From: Rickettsiales bacterium
Lineage (GTDB): Bacteria; Pseudomonadota; Alphaproteobacteria; Rs-D84; CACZYB01
NCBI GenBank assembly: GCA_031276335.1
Contig: JAISNH010000054.1
Location: 1-6,422 of the forward strand
DNA: 6,422 nucleotides
Reading direction: 5' to 3'
The translations under genes were made by a program, and so were the position numbers. The stretch's first letter is position 1, and every line of letters starts with the position of its first letter. The notes under the pieces are model-generated. The model was not told the DNA's origin. It worked only from the letters and a program-made list of their open reading frames with translations, and ran no database searches. This document shows positions 4,098 through 6,422 of the stretch, piece after piece.

Positions 4098-5069
4098 ATG
4101 CTGGCGGAACCTGGGTATTTTGGGAAAAGGGGATTGGCCGCGTTTTTGCTGCTGCCGTTTTCGCTGCTTTACATGCTGGGGGACTGGCTGAACCGGCATA
4201 TGCATAGGCCGTACAGGCCGAAGGCGCGGGTAATCTGTGTCGGCAACCTGACGCTTGGCGGAACGGGCAAGACGCCGCTGGTAATCCATCTGGCCGAAAG
4301 GCTGATGAGGCGGGGGTTGCGCGTCGGGATAATTTCGCGCGGCTACGGGGGCCGGCTGGGAGGTGCGCGGCCTGTGCTGGTCGATGTCCGGAAGCACGGC
4401 GCGCGCGATGTCGGGGACGAGCCGTTCCTTATCGCTTCGAAGCTGAATGTCCCGGTGGCCATAGGCGCCGACCGTGCGGGTGCGGCAAGGCTGGTCGAAA
4501 AGAAGGCCGATGTGATAGTCATGGACGACGGGCTCCAGAACTATACGCTTGAACAGGATGTCAGGATTTGCGTTTTCGACGGCATGAAGGGCATGGGCAA
4601 CGGGTTCGTTTTTCCGGCGGGGCCGCTGCGGCAATCGCCGTCGGCCTGCCTTTGGCGCATCGACGCCGCGGTCGTGATGGGCGCGAAGAACGCCGCGCTG
4701 GAAAGGCGCATCGGAAAGCACGTACGCGCGATCTTCCATGCGAAAACGGTTCCGCCGGCGGATTTGAAGCGGTACCGGGGGCGCCGCGCGGTCGCGTTTG
4801 CCGGCATCGGGAACCCGGCGAAGTTTTTCCGCATGCTTGCCGAAGCCGGGGTAAGGCTGGAGAGGAAAATCGCGTTCGGCGACCACCATTGCTACCGGCC
4901 GGAGGAGCTGGAGTTCCTGATCGGCGCGGCGCGCGGCGATCGCGCGATTCTCTTGACAACGGCGAAGGATTATGTGAAAATTCCGCCCCCGATGCGGAAG
5001 GGTTTCATTCCCGTGGACATAGGGGTTGCGATTGAAAATGAAGGAAAGCTGCTGGAGATGATTGATTGA
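4098..5069 (+). CDS. lpxK: Tetraacyldisaccharide 4'-kinase (lipid A biosynthesis)
   Basis: LpxK phosphorylates the 4' position of the tetraacyldisaccharide-1-phosphate lipid A precursor, making lipid IVA at the cytoplasmic face of the inner membrane. The 323 residues cover the full family length. A hydrophobic N-terminal helix (about 14-30) is the membrane anchor. The P-loop is VGNLTLGGTGKTP (48-60). Family blocks follow: SRGYGG (80-85), VGDEP (105-109), DDGLQ (143-147, catalytic-site region), FPAGPLRQ (172-179), GIGNPAKFF (236-244), FGDHHCY (260-266) and LTTAKDYVK (286-294). All expected motifs are present, so it should be active. AAGGGA lies 8 nt before the ATG. The stop codon overlaps the TTG start of the ABC exporter gene by 4 nt, so the two are co-transcribed and likely translationally coupled. 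Confidence 0.97.
   Translation: MLAEPGYFGKRGLAAFLLLPFSLLYMLGDWLNRHMHRPYRPKARVICVGNLTLGGTGKTPLVIHLAERLMRRGLRVGIISRGYGGRLGGARPVLVDVRKHGARDVGDEPFLIASKLNVPVAIGADRAGAARLVEKKADVIVMDDGLQNYTLEQDVRICVFDGMKGMGNGFVFPAGPLRQSPSACLWRIDAAVVMGAKNAALERRIGKHVRAIFHAKTVPPADLKRYRGRRAVAFAGIGNPAKFFRMLAEAGVRLERKIAFGDHHCYRPEELEFLIGAARGDRAILLTTAKDYVKIPPPMRKGFIPVDIGVAIENEGKLLEMID
5053..5057 (+). promoter_or_regulatory. Ribosome-binding site inside lpxK that fixes the TTG start of the ABC gene
   Basis: TGGAG in the last codons of lpxK is 8 nt before TTG 5066. The next candidate start, ATG at 5084 (codon 7), has no comparable site. TTG start and TGA stop share the bases TTGA. Confidence 0.6.
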
Positions 5070-6422
5070 AGACGATCTGGTACATGGTGAGGCAGTATTG
5101 GAAGTATGCGGAGGGGCGCCGCGCCTTGGTCGTCGTTACCGCCGCGCTGAATTTCGTGGCGTTCAGCTTCTGGATATCCGAGCCGATAATCTTCGCGCAG
5201 ATCCTGAATACGCTCCAGGTCGGCGAGCGCGATACGATGCTGGCCGGGATAACGCGCTGGATATTGCTGTGGGTGGGCGCCTATGTCGCCTTCAACGTCT
5301 TGTTCCGCATTGCGGTATATATCGAAAATGTTCTGGCCTACCGCGCGAAGCAGAATTTCATAGCGAAAACCTACGGCGTGGTTTCGAACCTTCCGCTGGC
5401 CTGGCACGCCGACCACCACAGCGGAGATACGATAAACCGCGTCAACATGGCGGCCTCCTCGCTGGAGGAGTTCATAGAAAGGCAGCACAGTTATATAGAC
5501 AGCCTGGTCAGCGCGGTGGGCCCGATGGTCGCGCTCGCCTTCCTCCGCTGGGACATCGCGGCGATAGCGTTCGCCGTGACTGTGATTTCGATTTCCATCA
5601 TCGCCCTGTTCGACAGGCGCATAGTGAGGTACTACAAGGTTACGAACGACATAAAGCACCGCGTGTCCGCCGCGCTTTACGACTTTATCGGCAATATCCG
5701 CACGATAGTGATATTGCGCCTTGGCGCGAAGACCAGGCGCGATCTGAACGATCGGCTGGAGGAAGGGTTCAGGCCGACCGTGTGGGTGAACGGCGTGGTT
5801 TCGCAGGGCAAGTGGCTGTTCCTGAATTTTTCGGTGCTCCTGCTGCAGGTCGGCATCGTGTTCTATTACATATACAGGCAGCTTTCGTCGGGCTCGCGCG
5901 TGCTTATCGGCAATGTTTCCGCGGTGTTCCAATACCTTGGCCAGATAAGCTTCACGTTCTTCCGCACCGCCGACGAATACCAGAAGATAATGAGGATGAA
6001 GGCGAACATGGAGGCGGTGGAGCCCATACTGTCCGCCGTGGTGGGCGAGGCGAAGCCGGCGCGCATGAAGCGGAACTGGGGCGCGATAGAGATCAGGGGG
6101 CTGAATTTCTCCTACGGGTCGAAGGACGCCTCGTTGAAGGGCGTGGACCTGAAGATAAGGAGGGGCGCGAGCATAGCCCTTGTCGGCGAATCCGGCAGCG
6201 GCAAGTCCACTCTGATGAGCCTGCTCCGCGGGCTGCATTCGGCGCCGGATTGCAGGGTTTTCGTGGACGGGGCGGAAAACAGGCGCGGGCTGGCGTCCCT
6301 TGCCGGCATCACTACGCTTATGCCGCAGGATCCGGAGATTTTCGAAAACACGATAGGATACAACATCACCATGGGGCTGGACTATCCGAAGGCGCTGGTC
6401 GAAAGGATGATAGGGCTCGCCC
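5066..6422 (+). CDS. ABC exporter half-transporter (TM domain plus NBD), C-terminus outside window
   Basis: The first 452 residues are visible, with no stop in frame. The TM domain has about six membrane segments (about 21-43, 63-86, 147-160, 163-182, 250-270 and 280-299). It carries type I exporter features: LAWHADHHSGDTINRVNMAASSLEEF (111-136) matches the F/W-H...SGD-x-x-x-R-V coupling region, and NIRTIVILRLGAKTRRDL (210-227) the second coupling-helix region. The nucleotide-binding domain starts at about 340, with Walker A GESGSGKST (374-382) and Q-loop Gln 421 in MPQDPEIFENTI. Signature motif, Walker B and H-loop fall beyond the edge. It would work as a dimer, exporting a substrate with ATP. 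Its position after lpxK suggests an MsbA-like lipid A/LPS flippase, but the substrate is not shown by the sequence. A lipid, peptide or multidrug exporter is also possible. Codon use is rich in ATA and AGG. Confidence 0.9.
   Translation, partial: MKTIWYMVRQYWKYAEGRRALVVVTAALNFVAFSFWISEPIIFAQILNTLQVGERDTMLAGITRWILLWVGAYVAFNVLFRIAVYIENVLAYRAKQNFIAKTYGVVSNLPLAWHADHHSGDTINRVNMAASSLEEFIERQHSYIDSLVSAVGPMVALAFLRWDIAAIAFAVTVISISIIALFDRRIVRYYKVTNDIKHRVSAALYDFIGNIRTIVILRLGAKTRRDLNDRLEEGFRPTVWVNGVVSQGKWLFLNFSVLLLQVGIVFYYIYRQLSSGSRVLIGNVSAVFQYLGQISFTFFRTADEYQKIMRMKANMEAVEPILSAVVGEAKPARMKRNWGAIEIRGLNFSYGSKDASLKGVDLKIRRGASIALVGESGSGKSTLMSLLRGLHSAPDCRVFVDGAENRRGLASLAGITTLMPQDPEIFENTIGYNITMGLDYPKALVERMIGLA

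Noticed and set aside
4059..4889. 276-codon minus-strand frame over lpxK
   Set aside because: Antisense shadow of lpxK with Arg/Pro-rich composition and no domain.
4970..6238. 422-codon open frame on the minus strand
   Set aside because: It lies antisense to the ABC exporter, whose TM domain, Walker A and Q-loop are clear. The translation is low-complexity His/Arg/Pro-rich, typical of the shadow of a G+C-rich gene.

Overview
The window reads like a stretch of chromosome from a moderately G+C-rich Gram-negative bacterium, most likely an alphaproteobacterium. Three things support this: LpxK (lipid A synthesis, so an LPS outer membrane), a ribosomal protein S21 of alphaproteobacterial type ([12 protein letters not shown]... 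N-terminus), and an intergenic palindrome family built on GTCAT that resembles, from memory, the short palindromes of Wolbachia/Rickettsiales-like genomes. The genus cannot be fixed from the sequence. No phage, transposase, CRISPR, tRNA or rRNA gene is visible.

Layout. 1-369: the N-terminal part of an unrecognised minus-strand protein, cut by the window edge. 370-545: a divergent intergenic region with a good promoter for rpsU. 546-752: rpsU (+). 753-780: a bidirectional terminator shared with the convergent next gene. 786-1079: a small secreted protein with ten cysteines (-), with a well-formed promoter and an approximately 80-nt hairpin-rich leader. 1080-1457 is the only long gene-free stretch: it holds that leader and promoter (to 1194), an array of GTCAT repeat units (1222-1321), a 61-bp symmetric double-hairpin repeat (1322-1382), and a tail with nothing convincing (1383-1457). 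1458-2102: a two-TM membrane protein with a C-terminal bacterial PH domain (-). 2169-3587: a membrane-anchored M23 murein endopeptidase of MepM type (-), possibly made from a leaderless mRNA. 3621-4031: SufE (-). 4032-4097: a 66-bp divergent promoter region. 4098-5069: lpxK (+). 5066-6422: an ABC exporter half-transporter (+), overlapping lpxK by 4 nt, starting with TTG, and cut by the window edge.

How the genes fit together. Most are housekeeping or envelope functions: lipid A 4'-phosphorylation plus a co-transcribed ABC exporter that may move LPS or another lipid, a peptidoglycan hydrolase, an envelope PH-domain protein, Fe-S cluster sulfur transfer and a ribosomal protein. The three minus-strand genes sufE, M23 and bPH2 each have a plausible sigma70-like promoter, so they look like a loosely coupled same-strand series rather than one tight operon. 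No clear multi-gene novel system is present. The most interesting items are the phased GTCAT repeat array with a double-hairpin element that can double as a terminator, the cysteine-rich secreted protein with its structured leader, the predicted leaderless M23 transcript, the face-to-face sufE/lpxK promoters, and the ATA/AGG-rich codon use of the ABC gene.
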